From: an uncultured SAR116 cluster alpha proteobacterium
Lineage (GTDB): Bacteria; Pseudomonadota; Alphaproteobacteria; Puniceispirillales; Marisalimonadaceae
NCBI GenBank assembly: GCA_902615995.1
Contig: CACMRF010000009.1
Location: 1 to 45,251, forward strand
Reading direction: 5' to 3'
DNA: 45,251 nt
Made by a program: the position numbers and the translations under genes. The notes beneath the pieces were generated by a model. The model saw only the letters and a list, made by a program, of their open reading frames with translations, did not search any database and was not told where the DNA came from. Of the stretch, positions 8,718-17,376 are shown one piece after another (the first letter of the stretch is position 1; every line of letters begins with the position of its first letter).

Positions 8718-10109
8718 ATGAGTAATTTTGAAATTAACGATATATCATTATCTGATTGGGGATTAAAAGAAATTGCTATAGCTGAAAGTGAAATGCCTGG
8801 TTTAATGGCATGCCGCGAACTATATAGTAAAAGTAAACCTCTAAATGGAGCTAAAATTGCTGGTTGTCTTCATATGACGATTCAAACTGCTGTTCTAATA
8901 GAAACTCTTGAAAAATTAGGTGCTTCATTGAGATGGGCAAGTTGTAATATTTTTTCAACTCAAGATCATGCAGCAGCTGCAATTGCATCAAAAAACATTC
9001 CTGTATTTGCTAAAAAAGGTGAAACATTAACTGAATATTGGCAATATGTTGATAAAATTTTTGATTGGGGCAATGATGAATTCCCAAATATGATTTTAGA
9101 TGATGGAGGCGATGCTACCTTATATATAATTTTGGGAGCCGAATTAGAAAATGGCAAAGATGTTTTGACTTCTCCCAATAATGAAGAGGAGGAGGCCTTA
9201 AAAAAACAGTTAATGATAAGATTTAAATCTACTCCAGGGTGGTTTACTAAGGTTAAAAATTCAATTAAGGGCGTGTCTGAAGAAACAACAACTGGTGTTT
9301 TAAGATTATATCAAATGGCTGAAAAAGGGCAATTACCTTTCCCAGCTTTTAACGTAAATGATTCAGTTACTAAGTCTAAATTTGATAATCTTTATGGATG
9401 TAGAGAATCCTTAGTAGATGGAATAAGAAGGGCTACAGATGTAATGTTGTCTGGAAAAGTTGCAGTGGTAGCAGGTTTTGGTGATGTTGGGAAAGGTTCT
9501 GCAGCATCTCTAAGGCAAGGTGGTGCAAGAGTCATAGTAACTGAGATTGATCCTATCTGTGCGTTACAAGCTGCAATGGAAGGATATGAAGTTTGTACTA
9601 TGGAAGAAGCATCTAAAAGAGGAGATATATTTGTTACTGCTACTGGTAATAAAGATGTAATCACTTTGGATCATATGAGAAATATGAAAGATAGATCAAT
9701 TGTATGTAATATTGGACACTTTGACTCAGAAATTCAAGTTGAGTCTTTGCAAAATATGAAATGGAATGAAATTAAACCTCAAGTTGATGAAGTTGAGTTT
9801 AATGATGGTAAAAAATTGATTGTTTTAGCCAAAGGTAGGTTAGTGAATCTAGGTTGTGCAACAGGTCATCCAAGTTTTGTTATGAGTGCTTCTTTTACAA
9901 ATCAAGTTTTAGCGCAAATCGAGTTATGGGAAAAGCATGGTAATTACCAAAACAAAGTATATACTTTACCAAGACATTTGGATGAAAAAGTAGCTCGACT
10001 TCATCTTGAAAAAGTAGGTGCAAAATTAACAGAACTATCAGAAGATCAAGCCAGTTATATAGGAGTATCTAAAGCAGGACCCTTCAAATCTGATAGTTAT
10101 AGATATTAA
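8718..10109 (+). CDS. ahcY: Adenosylhomocysteinase (SAH hydrolase)
   Basis: The 463-aa enzyme splits S-adenosylhomocysteine to adenosine and homocysteine, clearing the product inhibitor of methyltransferases. Recognisable motifs are [27 protein letters not shown], the substrate lysine region ([17 protein letters not shown]), the NAD-binding [10 protein letters not shown] near residue 253, CNIGHFD, and the conserved C-terminus KVGAKLTEL...[10 protein letters not shown]. The length and the KSDSYRY end are those of the proteobacterial enzyme with its internal insertion. No riboswitch-like leader is evident in the 58-bp gap upstream. Its TAA overlaps the tsaE ATG by one base (TAATG). Confidence 0.97.
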   Translation: MSNFEINDISLSDWGLKEIAIAESEMPGLMACRELYSKSKPLNGAKIAGCLHMTIQTAVLIETLEKLGASLRWASCNIFSTQDHAAAAIASKNIPVFAKKGETLTEYWQYVDKIFDWGNDEFPNMILDDGGDATLYIILGAELENGKDVLTSPNNEEEEALKKQLMIRFKSTPGWFTKVKNSIKGVSEETTTGVLRLYQMAEKGQLPFPAFNVNDSVTKSKFDNLYGCRESLVDGIRRATDVMLSGKVAVVAGFGDVGKGSAASLRQGGARVIVTEIDPICALQAAMEGYEVCTMEEASKRGDIFVTATGNKDVITLDHMRNMKDRSIVCNIGHFDSEIQVESLQNMKWNEIKPQVDEVEFNDGKKLIVLAKGRLVNLGCATGHPSFVMSASFTNQVLAQIELWEKHGNYQNKVYTLPRHLDEKVARLHLEKVGAKLTELSEDQASYIGVSKAGPFKSDSYRY

Positions 10110-10555
10110 TGGATTTAAAAAAAAACTTTAAATCTAAGTCAGCTGTAAACATTTTTTTAAAAGATTTTGTAAATTATATAAAAGCTGGTCACTGTATTTT
10201 TCTTTCTGGTGATTTGGGTGTTGGAAAAACATACTTTTCTCAACAAATAATTAAATCTTTTACATCTGAAGAGTTTGTCTCTAGTCCCACATATAATATA
10301 GTTAATACATATAAATATAATGATGATGTAGATATATTGCATTGTGATTTGTATAGATTAAATTCTTATGATGAAGTTTTAGAGTTAGGAATTTTAGATA
10401 ATTTAGATAAAAAAATTTTACTTGTTGAGTGGCCAAATTTTTTAGAAAAAAAGATTAAAGATCCAATCACTTTTAAAATTAATTTTGGTGAAACAAATTA
10501 CGAAAGAGATGTTATTATCAATTTACCAAAAAATTTTAAGATGATAAAAAAATAA
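10109..10555 (+). CDS. tsaE: tRNA threonylcarbamoyladenosine biosynthesis ATPase TsaE
   Basis: This 148-aa P-loop protein has Walker A LSGDLGVGKTYFSQ near residue 32, the conserved SPTYNIVNTY segment, DLYRL, and the Walker B-like LLVEWPNFLEK. It is the ATPase partner of TsaB and TsaD in making t6A at position 37 of ANN-decoding tRNAs. The ATG overlaps the ahcY stop by one base, so translation is probably coupled. In other alphaproteobacteria tsaE stands in the same place after ahcY and before the addB-addA region. Here an exonuclease I gene comes next, 14 nt downstream. Confidence 0.95.
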   Translation: MDLKKNFKSKSAVNIFLKDFVNYIKAGHCIFLSGDLGVGKTYFSQQIIKSFTSEEFVSSPTYNIVNTYKYNDDVDILHCDLYRLNSYDEVLELGILDNLDKKILLVEWPNFLEKKIKDPITFKINFGETNYERDVIINLPKNFKMIKK

Positions 10556-10569
10556 TGGGTTACTTTTAA

Positions 10570-11997
10570 ATGAAATATGTTTTTTATGATTTAGAAACGA
10601 CAGGTAAAAATAAAGATTGGTCACAAATTATTCAATTTGGTGCAGTCTGTGTTGATGAAAAATTTAATGAATTAGATAGATTTGAATCAAGATGTAGATT
10701 GAAAACTGGACTTGTTCCAGAACCGGAGGCTTTAATAGTAAATAATACATCTATAAAGAATTTAGAAAATACAAACTTATCACATTATGATTTAACAAAA
10801 GACATTAAAAGAAAAATTGATAATTGGTCTCCAGCTATTTTTTTTGGTTATAATTCTATAAATTTTGATGAAGAAATCATAAGAAAAACTTTTTTTAAAA
10901 CATTATTTAATTCCTACGTAACACAATTAGAAGGAAATAAAAGGGGTGATATTCTTAATGTCATAAGATCGTTTCATAATTATGATAATACTTATCTTAA
11001 AACAATTATTAATTCTAAGGGTAACTCAAGTTTTAAATTGGAAGATTTAGCCAAAGAAAATCAAATTAATCATAAAGCTCATGATGCAATGGGTGATGTA
11101 TTAGCTACAATTGATTTAGCAAAAATTGTAAAAAAAAATGATTATGATATTTGGGAACAAATTTTATTAACTTGCAGCAAAAAAGATGTAGATAATTTTA
11201 TCAATCTTAATGAAAATTTTTCGTTAAATGAATTTTCTTTTGGTAAAATTAAAACATCTTTAGTTACAAATATTTGTAATCATCCAAATTATAATTATCC
11301 ACAATGTTATGATTTATCAATTGATCCAGAGCCAATTTTATCGCTCTCTTATCAAGATTTAAAGAAAAGGATGAAGGAAAAGCCAAAGTTTTTGAAAACA
11401 CTTGGTCATAATAAACATCCATCTATTTTTAATAATAATTATTTCTTTGAAATTAATAATATTAGCAAAACTGAGAAAGATTTTTTTGAAAATAGATCAT
11501 CTAAAATAAGATCTAATAAAGAGTTTATAGAGAAAATTAAATTAATTCTAGATGAAGAGTATCATGATAAAGAAAATATTAAACCACAAAATGATATTTT
11601 GGCAGAGGAAAGCTTGTATTTTGGAGGATTTCCATCTAATAAAGACAAAAATCTTATGGAAGAATTTCATTTATCAAGTTGGAAAAATAAATATATAATA
11701 TCTGAGAGATTCGAAGACAAAAGATATGAATATTTTGCAAAAAAAATTATTTATGAAGAAGCTCCTGAAAATCTGCCTACGGAAGTCTTCAATAAATTTC
11801 ATAAACAAATAGGTGAACAGATAATGACTCTAGATGATGTTCCTTGGTTTACAATTCCAAAAGCTTATAAACAGATTGATGATTTAAGAAATAAGTATAG
11901 TATAGAAAAAAATAATGAAATGTTAAATTTTGTTGATGAAATAAATATATATATACAAAAAATGGAAAAAGTTTATTCCGCTACTAAATTTTTATAG
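10570..11997 (+). CDS. sbcB: Exonuclease I (single-strand 3'-5' exodeoxyribonuclease)
   Basis: The 475-aa protein begins with a DEDDh exonuclease domain: D7 and E9 in YDLETTG, GYNSINFDEEIIRKTFF for the second acidic motif, and KAHDAMGDVLATI holding the catalytic His and Asp. It continues through the longer ExoI-type C-terminal region (for example LYFGGFPSNKDK) that clamps single-stranded DNA, giving the length of E. coli ExoI rather than of a bare DnaQ-like domain. ExoI degrades ssDNA 3' to 5' in recombination and mismatch repair. It lies between tsaE and trxA, where addB-addA stand in many alphaproteobacteria. A ribosome site for trxA (AGGAG) overlaps its stop. Confidence 0.9.
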   Translation: MKYVFYDLETTGKNKDWSQIIQFGAVCVDEKFNELDRFESRCRLKTGLVPEPEALIVNNTSIKNLENTNLSHYDLTKDIKRKIDNWSPAIFFGYNSINFDEEIIRKTFFKTLFNSYVTQLEGNKRGDILNVIRSFHNYDNTYLKTIINSKGNSSFKLEDLAKENQINHKAHDAMGDVLATIDLAKIVKKNDYDIWEQILLTCSKKDVDNFINLNENFSLNEFSFGKIKTSLVTNICNHPNYNYPQCYDLSIDPEPILSLSYQDLKKRMKEKPKFLKTLGHNKHPSIFNNNYFFEINNISKTEKDFFENRSSKIRSNKEFIEKIKLILDEEYHDKENIKPQNDILAEESLYFGGFPSNKDKNLMEEFHLSSWKNKYIISERFEDKRYEYFAKKIIYEEAPENLPTEVFNKFHKQIGEQIMTLDDVPWFTIPKAYKQIDDLRNKYSIEKNNEMLNFVDEINIYIQKMEKVYSATKFL

Positions 11998-12006
11998 GAG
12001 AAAAAA

Positions 12007-12327
12007 ATGCCGGTTTTAAATACAACAGATAAAAATTTTAAAAATGATGTACTTGATTCATCAAAACCTGTTTTAGTTGATTTTTGGGCTGAATGGTGCG
12101 GGCCTTGTAAAGCAATTGCACCCGCCTTAGACGAAATTTCAAATGAGATGAGTGATAACATAACAGTTGCAAAAATTAATATAGATGAAAACCCTAATAC
12201 TGCTCAAGAGTTCAATATTAGGTCTATTCCTGCTTTAATGATATTTAAAAATGGTAAACTAGAAGCTGAGATGATGGGACAAGCTCCAAAATCACAATTA
12301 GAAGAATGGATTAAGGAAAGTATTTAA
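12007..12327 (+). CDS. trxA: Thioredoxin
   Basis: This 106-aa protein has the redox-active WCGPC motif with C31 and C34, the buried acid D25 in LVDFWAEWC, and the cis-proline in [11 protein letters not shown]. It is a standard cytoplasmic thioredoxin that reduces protein disulfides using thioredoxin reductase. A strong AGGAG lies 6-7 nt before the ATG, overlapping the sbcB stop, so it is likely read with sbcB. It converges on folC with a gap of one base, leaving no room for a separate terminator. The trxA-folC-accD neighbourhood is conserved in alphaproteobacteria. Confidence 0.97.
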   Translation: MPVLNTTDKNFKNDVLDSSKPVLVDFWAEWCGPCKAIAPALDEISNEMSDNITVAKINIDENPNTAQEFNIRSIPALMIFKNGKLEAEMMGQAPKSQLEEWIKESI

Positions 12328-12328
12328 A

Positions 12329-13564
12329 TTAAAAATCTAATTCTTCAACAGAAAATAATTTTAAAACTTCTCCCATTAAATAAAGAGATCCTGTAATAAA
12401 CAAAGGTTTATCCGAACTAATGGAATCAAGAGCTGATTTCAAATCTCTTTTTACTGAAGAATTAATTTTTTTTTCTTTAAAAATAATTTTGAGCTCCTCA
12501 GGTTGATATGAGTTTTTTTGGTTTTTTATTGGTATAAAAATAATTTTTTCAATATGTTCTTCTATTATTTCTATAAATTCTCTAGGGTTTTTGTTATTCA
12601 TCATTCCAAATATAAAATTCCATTTACCTGAATTTAATTTATTTAAATGTGAGTTAATTATTTTTGCTCCTTCAATATTATGAGCACCATCTATTAAAAT
12701 TTCATTTGATTTTGTTATTAAGTTATTTTTAAAAGTTAAATTTTGAATTCTACCTGGCCAGCTGGCTTTTTTTAAACCTTTTTGTATTACGTCATTTGTA
12801 ATGTCTTTTAGGACATATTTTACCGCTGTGACAGCAGTTTTAGCATTAATTTTTTGGTGATTTCCAACTAATCCAAGATAGCTATTTTTAGGAATAGGCT
12901 TATGTTTTAAAATTTTACAGTTAATATCTTTAACTTTTTTTCTTAATAAATGACTTTTGTAATTTGTATTTTGTGAGGAAATTATAACTGGTATGTCTTT
13001 ACTTAATATTCCACATTTTTCTCTAACTATATTTTTCAAATAAGGAGACAAAAATTCCTCATGGTCCAAGCCTATTGAAGTAATAATGTTTAATATTTTC
13101 TTTTTGATAGTATTTGTTGCGTCTAATCTTCCACCTAATCCAGTTTCAATTAAACAAAAATCGGCTTTTGTTCTTGCAAAATTAAGTAGGGCTACAGCAG
13201 TTGTTAGCTCAAAAAATGTAATTTTTTCATTATTATTAATTTTAATTACCTCATTTAATGTATTAAAAAGATCATCATCACGAATTTGTTTATTTGATAA
13301 AACAATTCTTTCATTAAAACGAATCAAGTGCGGTGATGTATAACAATGAACTTTCAGTCCATACTCTTCCATTATATTTTTGATAAAAATTAATGTTGAG
13401 CCTTTCCCATTTGTTCCAGCTATATGGATAACCGGAGGAAGTTTATTTTGAGGATTATCTAATTTTTTAAGTAGTTTCTCAAGTCTAAACAAATTTAAAT
13501 CGATATATTTTGGGTATAATTTAGTAATATTGAATAATAAATCATTAATTTTGTTTTTTATCAA
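12329..13564 (-). CDS. folC: Bifunctional folylpolyglutamate / dihydrofolate synthase
   Basis: This 411-aa Mur-ligase-type protein has the P-loop IHIAGTNGKGST near residue 48, the folate-binding LIETGLGGRLDATN, SIGLDHEEFL, and the C-terminal ligase part with LIDGAHNIEGA and FGMMNNK. It adds glutamate to dihydropteroate and to tetrahydrofolates. The start is TTG at 13564; no ATG fits and the N-terminus has normal length. It lies 6 nt after accD in the same order as in E. coli (accD-folC) and is the last gene of the long minus-strand run. Its stop is one base from the stop of convergent trxA. Confidence 0.93.
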   Translation of the reverse strand: MIKNKINDLLFNITKLYPKYIDLNLFRLEKLLKKLDNPQNKLPPVIHIAGTNGKGSTLIFIKNIMEEYGLKVHCYTSPHLIRFNERIVLSNKQIRDDDLFNTLNEVIKINNNEKITFFELTTAVALLNFARTKADFCLIETGLGGRLDATNTIKKKILNIITSIGLDHEEFLSPYLKNIVREKCGILSKDIPVIISSQNTNYKSHLLRKKVKDINCKILKHKPIPKNSYLGLVGNHQKINAKTAVTAVKYVLKDITNDVIQKGLKKASWPGRIQNLTFKNNLITKSNEILIDGAHNIEGAKIINSHLNKLNSGKWNFIFGMMNNKNPREFIEIIEEHIEKIIFIPIKNQKNSYQPEELKIIFKEKKINSSVKRDLKSALDSISSDKPLFITGSLYLMGEVLKLFSVEELDF

Positions 13565-13570
13565 AGTTAA

Positions 13571-14416
13571 TTACTTTTGAAAAAAGTCTAAAATTTGTGT
13601 AATTTCTTTTTTCTGATTTTTTCTTTCAATAACTCTATCTATCATTCCATGTTCGAAAAGGTGTTCTGATTTTTGAAAATCGTCTGGTAACTTTTCTTTT
13701 ACTGTTTCTTCAATGACTCTTCTACCTGCAAAACCTATAACTGCTCCAGGTTCTGCCAAATGTATATCACCGAGCATAGCAAAACTTGCAGTAACTCCTC
13801 CAGTAGTAGGATTTGATAATAGAACTATATATGGTAGACATTTGTCTTTTAACTTTTGAATCGCAACTACAGATCTTGGCATTTGCATTAGGGACAGTAT
13901 GCCTTCTTGCATTCTAGCACCACCTGAGGAGGGTATGATTAATAAAGCACAATTTTTTTCGATTGCAGTATCTACAGCTTTGATTATTGCATCGCCTACT
14001 GATCTTCCCATAGAACCACCCATAAATGAGAAGTCAAACAAAAGTAATACGCAAGGTTTATTATTAATTAAACCATATTTAATAGAGATAGCATCATATG
14101 AATTTGTTTTATTTCTGGCAATTTTTAGTCTATCTGAATACTTTTTTAAATCTTTAAAATCCAAAGGGTCATCTTCTATTTCATTAATTTGTATATTTTC
14201 AATTGTTTCTTCATCTAAAAGTAGTTTTGTCCTATTTTCAATTTTCATGAAATCGTGATAACCACAAGATTTACATACGTTTAAATTGCTATCATGTTCT
14301 TTATGAAAAATCATTTGCTCACATGACTTACATTTAATCCAGAGAACTTCTTTAGAATTTTCTTTTTTTACTAATGCTTTAAATTTTGGTAAGACTTTAT
14401 CTGTTATCCAATTCAA
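13571..14416 (-). CDS. accD: Acetyl-CoA carboxylase carboxyltransferase subunit beta
   Basis: At 281 aa this is a normal AccD. An N-terminal zinc ribbon uses C29, C32, C48 and C51 (CKSCEQM...CKSCGYHD). The crotonase-fold part has FDFSFMGGSMG, PSSGGARMQEG, LSNPTTGGVTASFA and GFAGRRVIEET. With AccA it transfers carboxyl from biotin to acetyl-CoA to make malonyl-CoA. The start is TTG at 14416, supported by a GAGGTG ribosome site about 5 nt upstream; no better ATG exists. It lies between trpA (19 nt) and folC (6 nt). Confidence 0.96.
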   Translation of the reverse strand: MNWITDKVLPKFKALVKKENSKEVLWIKCKSCEQMIFHKEHDSNLNVCKSCGYHDFMKIENRTKLLLDEETIENIQINEIEDDPLDFKDLKKYSDRLKIARNKTNSYDAISIKYGLINNKPCVLLLFDFSFMGGSMGRSVGDAIIKAVDTAIEKNCALLIIPSSGGARMQEGILSLMQMPRSVVAIQKLKDKCLPYIVLLSNPTTGGVTASFAMLGDIHLAEPGAVIGFAGRRVIEETVKEKLPDDFQKSEHLFEHGMIDRVIERKNQKKEITQILDFFQK

Positions 14417-14435
14417 ATTAACACCTCAAAAATTG

Positions 14436-15221
14436 CTATTTAAAACTTTTTAAAAAATTAAAAATTTCGTTTAATCCATTTTTTTTCTTATACACTTTTT
14501 CAATTTTATTAACTAAAGACGACCCAATAACAATCCCATCTGATATTGAACTCATTTTTTTTGCATCCACAGAATTTTTAATTCCAAATCCTGCGATAAC
14601 TGGTAAATTTGTAATTTTTTTTATAACTTTAATCTTATTTTTAACATCATTTACTGATGCACTTTTTGTTCCAGTTATACCTGTTACAGAAACATAATAA
14701 ACAAAACCGTGTGCATTTTTAAGTATTTTTTTTAATCTTTCTTCATCAGTTGTTGGTGTAACTAATCTAATTAAGGGCAGATTATTTTTATAAGACAAAT
14801 TATAAAATTCTTCATCTTCTTCCATTGGCAAGTCCACTATAATTAATCCATCAATTCCAGATAAAACTGCTTTTTTTATGAATTTTAAGTTACCATAATA
14901 ATGAATTGGATTGTAATACCCCATCAAAATAATTGGAATATCATTATTTATTTTTCTAATTTCTTTTACAAGCTTAAAGCACTCTTCGACTGATGTATTT
15001 TGTTCTATAGCAATTTGGCTCGAATGTTGAATTAGAGGTCCATCAGCCATTGGATCTGAGAACGGCAAACCAATTTCAATGAAATCGACTTTAGCATCTA
15101 GAATTTTTTTAAAAATATTTTTTGAATATTCTAGAGATGGATAACCTGCTGTTAAAAAGACACCAAAAGCTTTTTGTTTTTTTTGTTTTAATTCTTTGAA
15201 TTTATTTTTAGTTCTTATCAT
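14436..15221 (-). CDS. trpA: Tryptophan synthase alpha chain
   Basis: This 261-aa TIM-barrel protein cleaves indole-3-glycerol phosphate to indole and glyceraldehyde 3-phosphate. The catalytic Glu lies in [16 protein letters not shown] and the catalytic Asp in [12 protein letters not shown]. The phosphate-binding parts are [10 protein letters not shown] and VIAGFGIKN. The ATG at 15221 lies inside the end of trpB, so the two genes overlap by 14 bases, which favours coupled translation for equal subunit amounts. A clear ribosome site is not visible before it, which also fits reinitiation. Confidence 0.97.
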   Translation of the reverse strand: MIRTKNKFKELKQKKQKAFGVFLTAGYPSLEYSKNIFKKILDAKVDFIEIGLPFSDPMADGPLIQHSSQIAIEQNTSVEECFKLVKEIRKINNDIPIILMGYYNPIHYYGNLKFIKKAVLSGIDGLIIVDLPMEEDEEFYNLSYKNNLPLIRLVTPTTDEERLKKILKNAHGFVYYVSVTGITGTKSASVNDVKNKIKVIKKITNLPVIAGFGIKNSVDAKKMSSISDGIVIGSSLVNKIEKVYKKKNGLNEIFNFLKSFK

Positions 15222-16434
15222 TAATTTGTTTATCTAAAATAGGCATAATTGTTGGTAGATCCTTATCACCTCTACCACACATATTCATAACAAGTACTTG
15301 TCCTTTTCTTTTTTTCGCAAGAACACCTGTCACATGTAAAGCATGTGAAGGTTCAAGAGCAGGAATTATTCCTTCTAGTTTAGAACAAAGTTGAAATGCT
15401 TTTAGACTATCTTTATCAGTAGCTGTTAAATATTTCACCCTTCCAATATCATTTAGCCATGAATGCTCTGGGCCAATGCCAGGATAATCTAATCCAGCTG
15501 AAATTGAATGAGCATCTTCAATTTGACCAAATTTATTCTGTAATAAATAAGTTTTATTTCCATGTAAAATACCTACTTTACCTTTATTTATTGAAGATGC
15601 ATGTTGTCCAGAATTTAATCCCTTTCCAGCTGCTTCAACACCAAATAATTCAACATCTTTGTCATCTAAAAAAGGATGAAATAAACCTATAGCATTTGAT
15701 CCTCCACCTATACAGGCAATTAGTGCATTAGGTAATTTACCTTCTTTTTCTAATATTTGCTTCTTTGTTTCTTCTCCAATTATAGATTGAAAATCTCTTA
15801 CCATTTTGGGATAAGGATGGGGTCCAGCAACTGTACCAATAATATAAAAGTGTGTATTAGCATTTGATACCCAATACCTTAATGCATCATTCATAGCATC
15901 TTTTAAAGTTCCTTTGCCACTTGTAACAGAATGTATTTTTGCGCCTAAGAGATGCATTCTTTGTACATTAGGTTTCTGTCTTTCAATATCAGAAGCTCCC
16001 ATGAAAACTTCACATTCATAACCAAACAAAGCACATGCTGTTGCTGTAGCAACACCATGTTGACCTGCACCAGTTTCAGCAATAATTTTATTTTTACCCA
16101 TTTTTTTGGCTAATAAGATTTGACCAATTACATTATTTATTTTATGTGCACCGGTATGATTTAATTCATCTCTTTTAAAATAAATTTTTGCACCTTTATA
16201 GTATTCTGTAAGTCTTTTTGCAAAGTACAAGGGACTGGGTCTCCCAATATAATCTCTTCTAAGTAAATCAAGTTCTGACAAAAATGATTTGTCTTTTATT
16301 GCTTTTTCGTATGATTCTTCAACATTTAATATTAATGGCATTAGGGTTTCGGCTACAAATCTTCCACCAAATTCACCAAATCTTCCATTAAGGTCTGGTA
16401 AATTTTTTAGACTATTTGCATTCATATTAATCAT
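15208..16434 (-). CDS. trpB: Tryptophan synthase beta chain
   Basis: This 408-aa PLP enzyme joins indole and serine. It shows the N-terminal [17 protein letters not shown], the PLP lysine in [25 protein letters not shown], the phosphate-binding IGGGSNAIG, and the monovalent-cation region ending in MCGRGDKD. This is the standard TrpB1 type that pairs with TrpA. The start ATG directly abuts the end of trpF with no gap, and the 3' end overlaps trpA by 14 bases. trpE, trpG, trpD and trpC are not in this window. Confidence 0.97.
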   Translation of the reverse strand: MINMNANSLKNLPDLNGRFGEFGGRFVAETLMPLILNVEESYEKAIKDKSFLSELDLLRRDYIGRPSPLYFAKRLTEYYKGAKIYFKRDELNHTGAHKINNVIGQILLAKKMGKNKIIAETGAGQHGVATATACALFGYECEVFMGASDIERQKPNVQRMHLLGAKIHSVTSGKGTLKDAMNDALRYWVSNANTHFYIIGTVAGPHPYPKMVRDFQSIIGEETKKQILEKEGKLPNALIACIGGGSNAIGLFHPFLDDKDVELFGVEAAGKGLNSGQHASSINKGKVGILHGNKTYLLQNKFGQIEDAHSISAGLDYPGIGPEHSWLNDIGRVKYLTATDKDSLKAFQLCSKLEGIIPALEPSHALHVTGVLAKKRKGQVLVMNMCGRGDKDLPTIMPILDKQINDKN

Positions 16435-17070
16435 TTAGATGTTCCTACATTTTTTTACAAAAGATTTAATTAATTGGGATGATTTTATCCCCTTTGATAT
16501 TTCAACTCCTGAAGAAATGTCTAGTTCTTTTGTTTTTGTTATTTTTATAGCTTTTGATACGTTACTTAAATTTATTCCACCTGCCAATAGCCAGTTCATC
16601 TTTTTTTTTTCTTTTTTTAATATTTTCCAATTGAATGTTTTTCCATTCCCTCCGGGCAAATGATCTTTTGGAGAATCAATAATAATTTTGTCAGTCACAA
16701 ATTTGAATTTATTTATTTCAAAATTTAAATTTTTAGAGGATTTTGCACTAATAGCTTTTATTATTTTTGTTTTAAACTTTTTCTTTATCTCAAAACACCT
16801 ATAAGGAGATTCTTTACCATGAAGTTGTATATAATCTGGTGACAAATTAGTGATTATATTTCTTAAAAATTGATCAGTTGCATTTACTGTCAAAGCAACA
16901 ATTTTTGTAGATTTATTTAAACACTTAACTATTGATTTAGCTTTTTCTATTGATATATTTCTTGGCGATTTTTCAAAAAAAACTAATCCTACATAATCTA
17001 CATTCAGATCAGATATTGTAGACATAATATGATCATCTAAAACTCCACATATTTTAATTTTGACTCTCAT
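16435..17070 (-). CDS. trpF: Phosphoribosylanthranilate isomerase
   Basis: This TIM-barrel enzyme converts phosphoribosylanthranilate to CdRP. It has KIKICG near the start with the catalytic Cys, VNATDQFL, DYIQLHGKES, the catalytic Asp in IIIDSPKDHLPGGNGKTFNW, LLAGGINLSNV and LDISSGVE. I chose the ATG at 17070 because family members begin a few residues before KICG. An in-frame TTG at 17079 would add three residues and cannot be excluded. It lies 20 nt after ihfB and abuts trpB. Confidence 0.95.
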   Translation of the reverse strand: MRVKIKICGVLDDHIMSTISDLNVDYVGLVFFEKSPRNISIEKAKSIVKCLNKSTKIVALTVNATDQFLRNIITNLSPDYIQLHGKESPYRCFEIKKKFKTKIIKAISAKSSKNLNFEINKFKFVTDKIIIDSPKDHLPGGNGKTFNWKILKKEKKKMNWLLAGGINLSNVSKAIKITKTKELDISSGVEISKGIKSSQLIKSFVKKCRNI

Positions 17071-17090
17071 TTCGTTCAAATAAATAGTAA

Positions 17091-17369
17091 TTAGCTATTT
17101 ATTCTTTCTTTCATTGATTTTCCCATTTTAAAAAAAGGTATTTTTTTTTGGGGAATGGCTACTGGTTCGCCTGTTTTAGGATTTCTTCCTATTCTAGCAT
17201 TACGTTGCTTTGTTGTAAAAGTTCCAAAACCTCTTAATTCAACTCTATCACCATCTTTTAATGCTTTAGTAACACAATTGAATAAAGTATCAACAATTTT
17301 GAAAACATCTTTATTGTACAAATAAGGGTTCTTATTGTTAATTTTTAAAATTAATTCTGATTTAGTCAT
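17091..17369 (-). CDS. ihfB: Integration host factor subunit beta
   Basis: This 92-aa HU/IHF-fold protein has the arm signature GFGTFTTKQRNARIGRNPKTGEP, whose proline-bearing beta-arm intercalates in the DNA minor groove, and the family-typical FKMGKSMKERIN end. The TKSELI start and the position directly after rpsA (7 nt) point to the beta subunit, as in E. coli and many alphaproteobacteria, rather than HU. It acts with IHF-alpha to bend DNA in recombination, replication and transcription. No ihfA is present in the window. Confidence 0.92.
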   Translation of the reverse strand: MTKSELILKINNKNPYLYNKDVFKIVDTLFNCVTKALKDGDRVELRGFGTFTTKQRNARIGRNPKTGEPVAIPQKKIPFFKMGKSMKERINS

Positions 17370-17376
17370 TTAATCT

